From Desulfobacca acetoxidans DSM 11109 (GTDB taxonomy: Bacteria > Desulfobacterota > Desulfobaccia > Desulfobaccales > Desulfobaccaceae), in the NCBI RefSeq assembly GCF_000195295.1, contig NC_015388.1, forward strand, positions 1,984,001 through 2,048,000: a stretch of 64,000 bases of DNA. Reading direction: 5' to 3'. The notes below the pieces were generated by a model that was given only the letters and a program-made list of their open reading frames with translations, did not search any database and was not told the DNA's origin. Positions 8,002 to 15,684 of this stretch are shown one piece after another. The position numbers and the translations under genes are program-made. The stretch's first letter is position 1. Every line of letters begins with the position of its first letter.

Positions 8002-8466
8002 TTAATGATCAAATAAATCCAGGCCGAGACATTCTTCGGTGGGACCGGTTTGCATTCCTCTTGCCGTCTCGATGGAAGACACAATTACCTGAAGACCCAG
8101 ATAGACCAGATCGATATCAGCCACGGAAATTTTGACTTCTCCGAAAAGAACCGCCCCCTTATGGAGAATACGATCCAATGCTTCACAGAGCGATACATTT
8201 TTATCCGCCGGCAGAGGAGTTGTCAGCCTCGACGCTTCTGTAGTTTCCATGTGGGGCTCCAACCAGTCAAGCACCGAGGTGCCTTCGGGTTCTGAGCAAG
8301 TCATCGCCGGTTCCGATGGAAAAGTTTCCATGGACCCTGCCGGAGAGATAAAGTAATGGCGTTCGGACGCCGACAGATCAAGCAGAAAGGCACCGCACCG
8401 CGGACATAAACGGGAGGTCAGGGGTATCTTAGCTAGACAGCGCGGACAGATCATGAGCAGCGCCAT
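8002..8466 (-). CDS. GvpS-like GvpA-family protein with N-terminal zinc ribbon
   Basis: 154 aa. The N-terminal 30 residues hold two CxxC pairs (ICPRC and LCPRCGAF), a zinc-ribbon layout. The C-terminal 80 residues are a GvpA-family domain: LCEALDRILHKGAVLFGEVK then ISVADIDLVYLGLQVIVSSI. By order (G - ArsA-like - this - K - J) it occupies the place of gvpS. I moved the start to ATG 8466, which has GAGGGAGGA 5 bases before it; an upstream start would lengthen the overlap with the ATPase gene without any ribosome site. The overlap of 38 bp with that gene implies translational coupling. A zinc ribbon on a GvpA-like protein is unusual as far as I know. Confidence 0.8.
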   Translation of the reverse strand: MALLMICPRCLAKIPLTSRLCPRCGAFLLDLSASERHYFISPAGSMETFPSEPAMTCSEPEGTSVLDWLEPHMETTEASRLTTPLPADKNVSLCEALDRILHKGAVLFGEVKISVADIDLVYLGLQVIVSSIETARGMQTGPTEECLGLDLFDH

Positions 8467-10390
8467 TGCAGTCCTCCCTCGTGCGGGGAAGATAGAGCGC
8501 CTTCCCCAATTCATCCAACAGGTCTAGCCCCCGGGGGGTAGTCTGACGATAGATAACCGTCTGATGCAGCTTGGCAAAACTTTCTTGATACTTTGCTCTG
8601 ATAAGGGCTTCCCGGCGATTGAGAGCGGCGCACAGTGGGCAATCCGAAGCCGGAGTAGCCTGGTTCAGGAACAACACGGGCGTCCACAGCCCCTGCCGAT
8701 TGCAGGCCGCCAACAGGTCGCTGGTTTCCTGAAAGGCCATTTCCGTGAGTATGCTTACCGTATACAACGCGGTTTTGACCGGGTCTTGCCACATTTTCCG
8801 CAGCAGCTTCACTTTTCGTGAAATTTTCACCATCTCTTGGGACAGAGACGGAAACCTGAAGGCAAGCTGGTATTTCAGCAAAATGCCAAAAAAAGTTTTC
8901 AACCATTCGTCAATTAGTTCGGGCAATTCCAGGAGCCGCAGCAAGTGGCCGGTGGGCGCCGCGTCTAGGATAAACAGATCGAAGCTACCCTGGTCTAAAA
9001 AATCCAGGACTATTACTAGGGCCATGATTTCATCTAATCCCGGAGGTGACAGGTCTAAAAGACGCTCCAATACCTGGCGGTCAAAAGGAACGTCGATATT
9101 CTTCAGAGTGCTTTGGAAGAATCTTTCCAGATCCTGGCGGTAGCGTTTCTTAAAGGCAGCGAATTCTCCCGGAGCATCGATCTCTATGGCGGTGAGCCCC
9201 GGCGCCAGATGCACCGGCCGGGGACCGACGGGAAGTTTCAGACAGGCGCTCAACGAATGGGCCGGATCGGTAGAGAATAGCAAACACCTTCTTTCTGGAA
9301 ATTCCCGAGCCAGACGGAGAGCAGTGGCGCTGGCCACCGTGCTTTTGCCCACACCACCTTTGCCGGCAAAGATCAAAAAGGTTGGCGCCGTAGTGGGGCA
9401 GGGATAGGGATTCTCTACAAATGGCGGCGATGCCATCTGGATGGTCGCCGGACCTGAAGGAGTAAGCTCAAGTGCCGTTGCCCGTTTCCATAAGGTTGCC
9501 AGATTCGCTCCCCGGATTTCATCCGGAAACAGGGGCAGTCCCCACCAGACATAGTCGGAGGTCGAGGACAGGGAAGCCAGCTCGGCCAGAAGCTGCCGCT
9601 GCCGTTGATAACCGGCGGCACACCGGGGACAGGAGCTTTCGGGATACAGGCGATTGACTATTATCTCGACCACCGGGATCTGCCTGCGGCGCAGCTCGCC
9701 CAAAAGTTTGAGGGTTTCACTAATGACGATCTCTTCTGCCAGCATCACCGGGACGAAACGGCATAGACGCGTATGGTGCAGCAGACTTTCAACCTGTTTG
9801 ACCTTATCAGTCAGCGACGCCAAAAATCGGTCCATTTCATCCGGTTGGTATGCCCCTCGAAACCGCTGCTGCATAAAACGGTGTTTTTCCATCAAGGCAT
9901 CCAGGGCCTTAAGCCAATTGCGGATCAATCCCGGAATAGTCAACAGCCGCAGGGTGTGTCCCGTCGGAGCAGTGTCCACGATAATTTGGGTGTAGGACTG
10001 GGTTTCGACCCAACCGGCAATTTCCAGAAGGGCCATTAACTCATCCAATCCGGGGAGAGAAAGCTCCAAAACCTGCCGGATATCTTCTTCGTCGAAAAAA
10101 GACCCCCTGGCTGCAATCTCGACAAACTTATCCCGATGTTGGGCCTGGAAAGATTTCAGAGCCTGTTGCGCATTAAATTCTTTCGCTGTCAGATTGTCAG
10201 GCAGGTGGAAAGAGCCTAAGCTATCAACGAGGGAATGTGCCGGGTCGGTAGAGACCAAGAGGACCGAATTTTGAGGGGAGTGAAGAGCATGATGCAATGC
10301 AGTGGCTGCTGCGCAGGTTGTTTTGCCTACACCTCCTTTGCCGCCGAAGAATATCAGTCTGAGATCTGGATCCTCTAAAAAAGTCAGCAT
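8429..10390 (-). CDS. Tandem ArsA/Get3-family ATPase in the gas-vesicle operon
   Basis: 653 aa, two ArsA/GET3-like halves. Deviant Walker A GGKGGVGKTT at residues 16-25 and AGKGGVGKST near 338-347. Both halves have the ArsA switch motif DTAPTGHTLRLL or DAAPTGHLLRLL and PGLDEIMAL-type segments. Each half also has a CPxC/CxxC element (SSCPRCAAGY and SDCPLCAALN) that could bind metal or mediate dimer contacts, as the Get3 CxxC does. Get3 targets tail-anchored proteins and also works as an ATP-independent holdase; ArsA drives arsenite export. No arsenic genes are nearby, so handling of hydrophobic Gvp proteins is the better guess (inference). ATG 10390 is chosen because the upstream candidate is a TTG without a ribosome site. 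Confidence 0.85.
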   Translation of the reverse strand: MLTFLEDPDLRLIFFGGKGGVGKTTCAAATALHHALHSPQNSVLLVSTDPAHSLVDSLGSFHLPDNLTAKEFNAQQALKSFQAQHRDKFVEIAARGSFFDEEDIRQVLELSLPGLDELMALLEIAGWVETQSYTQIIVDTAPTGHTLRLLTIPGLIRNWLKALDALMEKHRFMQQRFRGAYQPDEMDRFLASLTDKVKQVESLLHHTRLCRFVPVMLAEEIVISETLKLLGELRRRQIPVVEIIVNRLYPESSCPRCAAGYQRQRQLLAELASLSSTSDYVWWGLPLFPDEIRGANLATLWKRATALELTPSGPATIQMASPPFVENPYPCPTTAPTFLIFAGKGGVGKSTVASATALRLAREFPERRCLLFSTDPAHSLSACLKLPVGPRPVHLAPGLTAIEIDAPGEFAAFKKRYRQDLERFFQSTLKNIDVPFDRQVLERLLDLSPPGLDEIMALVIVLDFLDQGSFDLFILDAAPTGHLLRLLELPELIDEWLKTFFGILLKYQLAFRFPSLSQEMVKISRKVKLLRKMWQDPVKTALYTVSILTEMAFQETSDLLAACNRQGLWTPVLFLNQATPASDCPLCAALNRREALIRAKYQESFAKLHQTVIYRQTTPRGLDLLDELGKALYLPRTREDCNGAAHDLSALSS

Positions 10391-10611
10391 GTCCGTTATT
10401 CCTGTCGGCAATGAGGGGGAGGAAGTCAGCCCGAAGATCTACGACCGCGGCATGGTACCCCGAATTACTGAACGGCGCCGATCTTAACCATTTCTCCGAC
10501 CGCATCGAAAGTGTCTTTATATCTGTAATAGTCGCCAGTTTCTGTCAAGAAATAATACCCTTATAGCCGCAAGGCGACCGGACTTCGCGCTCAGCCCATG
10601 CCCCTGTTTTA

Positions 10612-10929
10612 TTATGGATGGCTGTAAACTTTTTTGGCAGCGGCGGCCTGACGCCGCGGCTTGGCCCGCTTCTTTTTCTCTTCAGGTTTGGGCGAGGTTT
10701 TTTCTTGAGCCTGCAAAAGGTCCAGGCGATCCAAAAGTATTTTTTCCTGAGCGTCAAACTCTGCTTCGGTGATCTGCCCGGTGTCCAGTTTCATGTAAAG
10801 TTCGCTCAAAGAGGCGGTGATAGCATCGCTTTCGCCAGCCTGCTCCTGTTGCGCCGCATCGTGAATCTCTTTGAATATCCAGAAAATCCCTTTGAACGGG
10901 GCCATGACGACATCATCTAACAGAAACAT
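10612..10929 (-). CDS. gvpG: Gas vesicle protein GvpG
   Basis: 105 aa. The family features are present: N-terminal FLLDDVVMAPFKGIFWIFKE followed by a helical, acidic segment with ELYMKLDTGQITEAEFDAQE and LLDRLDLL. GvpG is a small assembly factor normally encoded next to GvpF/L, as here. The C-terminus adds a Lys/Arg/Pro-rich tail of about 25 residues. GAGGAGGAAG lies 7 bases before the ATG. It is followed after about 220 bases by the ArsA-like gene. Confidence 0.92.
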   Translation of the reverse strand: MFLLDDVVMAPFKGIFWIFKEIHDAAQQEQAGESDAITASLSELYMKLDTGQITEAEFDAQEKILLDRLDLLQAQEKTSPKPEEKKKRAKPRRQAAAAKKVYSHP

Positions 10930-10955
10930 CCGGTCTTCCTCCTCTGCGCAAGCGG

Positions 10956-11717
10956 TTATAGCTTGAGGTCGAGTTCTACAAAATTATGAGGGGCCCAGGG
11001 GCCGTTGTAATCGAAAATATAATTGTTATCAAACAGACGAGCCGCCTCAAAGACGCCATTTTCAAACTGATCCTGCCGGTCTCGCCGTATCAGGCAGGCA
11101 AGGTTCATGACCTCGCTCTCCTGACGACATTTATTCCGTTTAATCTCCTGGCAATAACTTCGCAGTATGTCCTCCACCTTCTCCGTGTAGGCTTCCCGAT
11201 CTTCGTTCAAGAGGTGATCGAACAGACGCCCCAGCTCAATCTTGTCTTCCTGGGAGGGATTCCCCCGCGCACCCAAAAGATGATCCCGGGCAATCTTGAG
11301 GTCGGGATGAATATTGACAAAATATTCAAAGATATTGGGAACGCTCCAGGAAACCCGCAACCCCATTTCCACCATGCCGGCCACGCGCTGGAGTTGGCTG
11401 CAACACGCCTCATGGTTGCGGGATAATATCCTCTGGACGGCCTTGGAGCCATTGGCGATGATGCCAAAGGCCATGGGCAGCATGGCGTCGGCTTGGGATA
11501 ACAAACCTTTGAGAACCGCCTGTTGGGTGGCCAGATGTCGGCGTTCCGGCCGTATCCGATCTTCGGAGACGTCGCTGACCACTGCGGCCACCTTGCCGCT
11601 GGCGATGCTGTACACCGCGGCCCCGCCAATACCCGGAAATTCATAAGCCGCCTCTCCCGGGGCATTAACGATCGCATACACGTATTTACTGCTCTTAGCT
11701 GAGGTATTCGCCGCCAT
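10956..11717 (-). CDS. Gas vesicle protein GvpF/GvpL family, copy 1
   Basis: 253 aa, a typical GvpF/L length. Starts with YVYAIVNAP, has GGAAVYSIASGKVAAVVSDV, LLSQADAMLPMAFGII, a central coiled segment and the C-terminal GPWAPHNFVELDL that marks the family (GPWPPYNFV). GvpF/L contacts GvpA during assembly and nucleation. Three members exist in this window (see 18277 and 19014); this one sits with gvpG in the main structural operon and is the most likely GvpF/L of the core pathway. Whether it is F or L cannot be told from sequence alone. Confidence 0.9.
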   Translation of the reverse strand: MAANTSAKSSKYVYAIVNAPGEAAYEFPGIGGAAVYSIASGKVAAVVSDVSEDRIRPERRHLATQQAVLKGLLSQADAMLPMAFGIIANGSKAVQRILSRNHEACCSQLQRVAGMVEMGLRVSWSVPNIFEYFVNIHPDLKIARDHLLGARGNPSQEDKIELGRLFDHLLNEDREAYTEKVEDILRSYCQEIKRNKCRQESEVMNLACLIRRDRQDQFENGVFEAARLFDNNYIFDYNGPWAPHNFVELDLKL

Positions 11718-11813
11718 ATCGTTCTTCCGTTTTAAAAGGATAGGCTAAATCGCAGGTTACGATTCCTTACAAAATCCTGCCAGACTCCTTTGACATGGTA
11801 GGCAAGAATTTAA

Positions 11814-12014
11814 TCAGGCCGCCGCCTCACCTAGTTCTCTTCCCCTTGAAGGGCGGCGGGAAATGTTCTCCATTAGCCTAATAGCCTTAAGTCGGCCATC
11901 TTCAGTCCTGATCTCTAACATGGCACCACAGAGACACTTAACCGGCCCCTCAAAGTCGTCGTAGGCATCACCCAGGTCAAATTTGTGGCCACATGATAAG
12001 CAGTTTATTCTCAT
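11814..12014 (-). CDS. Small zinc-ribbon protein in the gas-vesicle operon
   Basis: 66 aa. CLSCGHKFDLG at the N-terminus and VKCLCGAMLEI around residue 30 give a CxxC...CxC metal site, followed by a basic, unstructured tail. Translation is supported by AGGGAGA placed 7 bases before the ATG and by its place inside the operon. Similar stand-alone ribbons are found as regulators or adaptors. It may belong with the two other metal-binding proteins of this locus. Function unknown. Confidence 0.7.
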   Translation of the reverse strand: MRINCLSCGHKFDLGDAYDDFEGPVKCLCGAMLEIRTEDGRLKAIRLMENISRRPSRGRELGEAAA

Positions 12015-12139
12015 AATTATTCTCCCTGTCAGACTTCGGACGATTCCACGCCCTTTAGCCGGAGTTTAAAGTTTGGTGTCCCGATTGAAACTCGAAACTC
12101 AAAACCTGAAACTCAACCACAATGAATCCAGGCAGTTAG

Positions 12140-12343
12140 TTAGCGGCAACAGAGACAACGGCGTTGCCAGGCCTTTAGCAGCCTTTCCCGGCGTGCTTCC
12201 CGATTATGCCGAGCTACCTCTTCCTGAAGCATGCGACCCAGATCAGCACCGTGGGTTGACAGGCCGGTGGAGGTAGGACAGGAGCGGAAGCTTTTGACCT
12301 GACGCATGGTGCGCACCTGATTAACAGTCTTTAAAGTTATCAT
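12140..12343 (-). CDS. Small basic protein of unknown function in the gas-vesicle operon
   Basis: 67 aa from ATG 12343, which has GAGGA 5 bases upstream. The middle reads as an amphipathic basic helix (LGRMLQEEVARHNREARRER) and the C-terminus ends in CLCC. It is not recognised. It sits with short spacing between the 98-aa helical protein and the zinc-ribbon gene, so it is probably translated as part of the operon, but the evidence is positional only. Confidence 0.45.
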   Translation of the reverse strand: MITLKTVNQVRTMRQVKSFRSCPTSTGLSTHGADLGRMLQEEVARHNREARRERLLKAWQRRCLCCR

Positions 12344-12370
12344 CGGCATCCTCAACGTTTTTCATGAATA

Positions 12371-12667
12371 TTAATATTTAATTCTAAAACTGCTGCTCTT
12401 CGGGAGCGACTCCGTTCGTGTGGGTAGGACTGCGCCCTCTCTATCTCCCATCTCCTGCAGCAATCTGTTTTTTTCAGATTCAATTTCTTGGAGACGTGTG
12501 GCAATGTCCGCCATTAATTGCTTAGCCTTTTCACTCTCCACAAGCTTTCTGGCCTTTTCCATTTCAATATGACTGATGCGGAGGTAGGCCTCGTGCGGAA
12601 GGGTGGCCTTTCCCACCTTTCCGGTCACGGTACGGATATCCTGTAAGCCTCTTCTCGGAATAGCCAT
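12371..12667 (-). CDS. Small helical protein of unknown function next to gvpN
   Basis: 98 aa. The N-terminus reads as a short basic leader, then residues about 30-75 form a charged coiled coil (ISHIEMEKARKLVESEKAKQ and onward to IESEKNRLLQEM). The tail is Ser/Arg-rich. AAAGGAG lies 8 bases before the ATG, and it starts 12 bases after the gvpN stop, so it is very likely translated. No family assignment. Its coiled coil would suit an assembly or shell-binding role, but this is inference. Confidence 0.65.
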   Translation of the reverse strand: MAIPRRGLQDIRTVTGKVGKATLPHEAYLRISHIEMEKARKLVESEKAKQLMADIATRLQEIESEKNRLLQEMGDREGAVLPTRTESLPKSSSFRIKY

Positions 12668-12679
12668 CTGCCAACTCCT

Positions 12680-13678
12680 TTATGGCAAATGTGGTCTGGT
12701 TGTCAGGGACGCTTCCTGGTATGCCCCCAAGACCGCCTGGATTACTTCATCGACCTTCTCAGCCATGATTGATTGGCCACCACGGGTCACTTTGGCCGAG
12801 TCGGTGTTCAGGACGTCACGGCAGGCCCATTGAAAAACCGCATCGTCTTTGTGAGCTTGAGCCCCCTTATAAGCCAAAATCTTGGCAATGGCGATGCAGG
12901 CCCGGATGGTGGGACGGTGGTTGTTGACCCCTATTCCCCGCAATTCCCGGACAACATCCACAATAACTTCGGCATCCGAAAACGGCAGGCCGGATTTGGC
13001 CAGGGCAATCTGGATTTCGGTCTCCCGGTCAAAATGACCTAAGTTAATGGTGATGAGACGGTCCATGAGGGCGTCCTGGGTCTTGTGGACTCCGGCATAC
13101 TCCTCGGGATTGGAAGTAAAAATGGCCCTAAATTCCGGATGGACTTCCAGGTACCCTTCACCTCCCCGAGACATTTTGGGAAGATTGAGGATCTTCTCTT
13201 CCAAAATGCTGAGCAGGGCGTTATTAGCCTCGGGCCGGGACCGGGTAAACTCATCGTAGATCAGAGTAAAACCTTCTTTACAGGCCAGGGTGAGGCGATT
13301 GTCCATCCAGGTGATGTTCATCGATTCCTCCGTCTTTAAAACGGAGTGGATAAAATTGTCGATGAGTTTCTGTTTGCGATAGCCGGAGTGGCGTCCCACC
13401 AGATCGGAACTGTTAAATTCATCATCTCCATGGATCAACACCACCGGACGGCCCCGCTGGGCCGCAACGTGAAACGCCAGGGTGGTCTTGCCCGTCCCGG
13501 CCGGTCCGGCAAAATGCACCGGATAGCCTACCTCTAAATAGGCCATGGCGCGGTTGGTCAGATTCTGTACATAAGATGTTTCCACAAATTCCGAACTAGC
13601 TTCCGGCGTCACCTGGTCTTCCCGACTCTCCACCTTGACCACGGTCATTGCCGCTCTCTGTCGCTGCTCACCACTCAT
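12680..13678 (-). CDS. gvpN: Gas vesicle AAA+ ATPase GvpN
   Basis: 332 aa. MoxR-like AAA+ ATPase with the GvpN start pattern FVETSYVQNLTNRAMAYLEV, Walker A GPAGTGKT at 58-65, Walker B LIYDEFTRSRPEANN and a GvpN-type lid. GvpN is thought to help vesicle growth from biconical nuclei to cylinders. The start ATG 13678 is supported by GAGAGGAGC about 9 bases before it; the longer frame upstream overlaps the zinc-finger gene and carries no family sequence. The Lys and Asp-Glu residues needed for ATP hydrolysis are intact. Confidence 0.93.
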   Translation of the reverse strand: MSGEQRQRAAMTVVKVESREDQVTPEASSEFVETSYVQNLTNRAMAYLEVGYPVHFAGPAGTGKTTLAFHVAAQRGRPVVLIHGDDEFNSSDLVGRHSGYRKQKLIDNFIHSVLKTEESMNITWMDNRLTLACKEGFTLIYDEFTRSRPEANNALLSILEEKILNLPKMSRGGEGYLEVHPEFRAIFTSNPEEYAGVHKTQDALMDRLITINLGHFDRETEIQIALAKSGLPFSDAEVIVDVVRELRGIGVNNHRPTIRACIAIAKILAYKGAQAHKDDAVFQWACRDVLNTDSAKVTRGGQSIMAEKVDEVIQAVLGAYQEASLTTRPHLP

Positions 13679-13743
13679 GCACGTTGCTCCTCTCGTTACA
13701 GAATGCACTGCCCCAGAACTTTCGGGCAGTCGATGGTATTCTA

Positions 13744-14091
13744 TTATTGCCAACCCTTCTGGGGCAGCAACCCTCGCCCCCGACAGGCTATACAGGCTAG
13801 GGAAGAGGAGGCGTCGTCCCCGGTTCCCCGACATTCAGGGCAGGTCACCACAGGCCCTGGAATGCAGGGAACATAACCTTTGCCCTGGCAAACGGTGCAG
13901 GTAAGGGTCTTGATGGCGCCTGTGCCCTGGCAGTGGGCGCAACGCTGATAAGGCGCCGCCACCCGCACCACCCCACTGCCATTACAGACACAACAGGTGG
14001 ACAGCCAGGACATTACTCCGAAGGGGTCTCTGCCCGAGCCGCCGCAGAAAGAACAGGTAACTTCCACCATCCTCCCTTCCCGCTCAGCCAT
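13744..14091 (-). CDS. DnaJ-type zinc-finger protein without a J domain
   Basis: 115 aa. Almost the entire protein is built from CxxCxGxG motifs: CSFCGGSG, CCVCNGSG, CAHCQGTG, CTVCQGKG, CPECRGTG and CIACRGRG. That is six motifs where DnaJ itself has four, enough for three zinc sites. There is no J domain and no substrate-binding beta domain. DnaJ fingers bind unfolded protein and have thiol-disulfide activity, so a chaperone-like or adaptor role in vesicle assembly is reasonable (inference). ATG 14091 is preferred because AAAGGAG is 8 bases upstream. It sits between the second GvpC-like gene and gvpN. Confidence 0.8.
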   Translation of the reverse strand: MAEREGRMVEVTCSFCGGSGRDPFGVMSWLSTCCVCNGSGVVRVAAPYQRCAHCQGTGAIKTLTCTVCQGKGYVPCIPGPVVTCPECRGTGDDASSSLACIACRGRGLLPQKGWQ

Positions 14092-14273
14092 CTCCGATAC
14101 TCCTTTCGCCACGTGAGGGATTATTCAAACCGGCCAGCGAGGCGTGCTCTTTATGAACTTTATAACCTGGCCTGGAAAGTTTCTGGGTAGCTAAATGCTT
14201 TCTAGTGCGAGTTGATTGCCTGATGGATGAGTTTGCCAGTTACACCAACATATCCTGTGAAACCGGCCTTAAT

Positions 14274-14299
14274 GTGGGCGCACCCAATGGTACGCCCAC
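14274..14299 (-). promoter_or_regulatory. Intercistronic hairpin downstream of the longer gvpC-like gene
   Basis: GTGGGCG...CGCCCAC with inner ACC/GGT pairs around a CAAT loop. It lies in the 260-base gap between the GvpC-like stop (14353) and the zinc-finger start (14091). No T run follows on the minus strand, so it is better explained as an RNA-stability or attenuation element than as a strong intrinsic terminator. Confidence 0.5.
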
Positions 14300-14352
14300 G
14301 TTTAAGACCACCTGTTCGATCAGACAACTTTCCATCGTCAGCGAAGGGGCGC

Positions 14353-14904
14353 TCAGCCTTTCTTTTTCCCGGGGCGATGCGTCTCTTCTTTGTGCTCAGA
14401 CTGTACCGCAGGTTCGGCTGGTGCTCCCTGAGCCATGGTTTGGGCAATCAGGCGTTCCCTTTCCGCAGCTTCTTTGGCTCGCTGTTGTTCAGCAGCCAAG
14501 GCCCGGCGTTTGGCTTCGGCCTGCGCCTGGAGTTCCTGGGGAGAAGGGCCAAACCAGGCACGGTGCGCCCCTGCCAGATCTTGGGCAAAATCCTGGCGCA
14601 TGGCACCCACACTCTGCTTCAGGTGGGCCAAGGCAGCGCGCCGCGCCGTCTTTGTATTACGGGCCATCTCCTTATGAGCCCGGCGAAAACCCGCCCTCAT
14701 GCTAGCCACCTCATTCTCCAAGGCCTTGACGAAATTCCGACGCTCTGCCCTGCTGGTCTGGGCCATCAGGTTGTGAGCCCGGCGAAACTCCGCCTTTTGG
14801 CTAGCCACGTCTTGAGCCAGGTTACGAACAAAGGTTAGGCGTGCCCCGCGTAGGGCCTTGATCTCCCCGCACAACCTGGTCATGCTTTCAGTTAAAGGAC
14901 CCAC
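14353..14904 (-). CDS. GvpC-like gas vesicle protein, longer paralogue (two full 33-residue repeats)
   Basis: 183 aa, all helical. After a 32-residue head (MTRLCGEIKALRGARLTFV), two consecutive units of exactly 33 residues begin at 33 (VASQKAEFRRAH) and 66 (VASMRAGFRRAH); a third, shortened unit begins at 99 (VGAMRQDF). Thirty-three residues is the known repeat length of GvpC, the helical protein that winds on the outside of the vesicle and sets its strength and width. The tail 121-183 is Ala/Glu/Arg/Lys-rich and lacks a counterpart in the shorter paralogue. The GTG start has AAAGGAG at proper distance, and the paralogue begins at the same residue. Sequence identity to cyanobacterial GvpC is not apparent beyond pattern, so the assignment rests on period, position and composition. 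Confidence 0.72.
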   Translation of the reverse strand: MGPLTESMTRLCGEIKALRGARLTFVRNLAQDVASQKAEFRRAHNLMAQTSRAERRNFVKALENEVASMRAGFRRAHKEMARNTKTARRAALAHLKQSVGAMRQDFAQDLAGAHRAWFGPSPQELQAQAEAKRRALAAEQQRAKEAAERERLIAQTMAQGAPAEPAVQSEHKEETHRPGKKKG

Positions 14905-14988
14905 GTGAAGTATCTCCTTTCTCAGACCTCCCGAGGAATTTGGCTCATCAAAATTGCCGCTGAAACCGAATCACCGGCAACCCTCATC

Positions 14989-15020
14989 GAGAGGGAGTCG
15001 ACTAAGCCGACCCCACTCTC
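14989..15020 (-). promoter_or_regulatory. Intercistronic hairpin downstream of the second gvpA
   Basis: GAGAG...GTCG and CGAC...CTCTC form a stem interrupted by a small internal bulge, with an ACTAAGC loop. It lies between the stop of the second gvpA (15048) and the start of the longer gvpC-like gene (14904), the same relative place as the stronger hairpin after the first gvpA. Confidence 0.4.
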
Positions 15021-15047
15021 AATCAGGAATTATTCCCCGGATCGGTC

Positions 15048-15266
15048 TTAGGCCGGAGCCGCGGCGCTGGCTGTTAAGCCGATAGCCTCGGCATACTTCA
15101 GATAGGTTTCAACAGAGGCGATGACCACTCGAGCTTCCACGGACAGCAATTCAATGCCAACCAGGGCCACTTTGACCCACGCATCAACAACGATACCTTT
15201 ATCCAAGATACGATCAACGACTTCCGCCAGGCTGGAGGAATCGGTTGACTTCTGTACTTTAGCCAT
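15048..15266 (-). CDS. gvpA: Gas vesicle major shell protein GvpA, copy 2
   Basis: 72 aa, standard GvpA length. [20 protein letters not shown] followed by [20 protein letters not shown] is the hallmark amphiphilic shell sequence that forms the ribbed wall. The protein is residue-for-residue identical to the other copy at 15744-15962, although the DNA differs at many third positions. A GAAAGGAG site precedes the ATG. It lies between the two GvpC-like genes, so each gvpA has its own gvpC-like partner behind it. Confidence 0.97.
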   Translation of the reverse strand: MAKVQKSTDSSSLAEVVDRILDKGIVVDAWVKVALVGIELLSVEARVVIASVETYLKYAEAIGLTASAAAPA

Positions 15267-15339
15267 GGTATTATCTCCTTTCAGCTAAGTTAAGCGTAAG
15301 GTAATACAAATGGTAGTTTGATGAGAACGTTGCTTCGGC

Positions 15340-15603
15340 TTATTTGCCGGCCCAAGCCTTCCGGGCACCCTCTAAGTCCGCTGCAAAAGCATGACGCATG
15401 GCGCCCACGGTTTTCTTCAGGTGAGCTACGGCTGCCCGCCGCTCTGCCTTGGTAGTACGGGCCATGTCATTGTGAGCCCGCCGGAAGTTGGCCCGCATCG
15501 TAGCCGTATTACTGCTTAGGTCCTTGACGAACCCCTTCCGGGCCACACGCAGGGCGACGATCTCACCACAGAGCCGGGTCATTTCGTCGGTTAAGCGACC
15601 CAT
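15340..15603 (-). CDS. GvpC-like gas vesicle protein, short paralogue (one full 33-residue repeat)
   Basis: 87 aa. Head MTRLCGEIVALRVARKGFV, one 33-residue unit from residue 33 (TATMRANFRRAHNDMARTTK) and a shortened closing unit from 66 (VGAMRHAF...LEGARKAW). It aligns over its entire length with the longer paralogue when one 33-residue unit is left out, and it lacks that protein's charged tail. AAAGGAG precedes the ATG. It follows the first gvpA after a strong hairpin. Confidence 0.72.
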   Translation of the reverse strand: MGRLTDEMTRLCGEIVALRVARKGFVKDLSSNTATMRANFRRAHNDMARTTKAERRAAVAHLKKTVGAMRHAFAADLEGARKAWAGK

Positions 15604-15684
15604 GTGGTATCTCCTTTCATTCCGCCTTACACCTTAAGGGACAAGTTGGCGTCGGTCTGCTCACCCCTTGAGGACAGTGAGGGG

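Noticed and set aside
14202-14447. Minus-strand frame of 81 codons after the long gvpC-like gene
   Set aside because: Overlaps the charged tail of the GvpC-like protein in another frame and includes the intercistronic hairpin.
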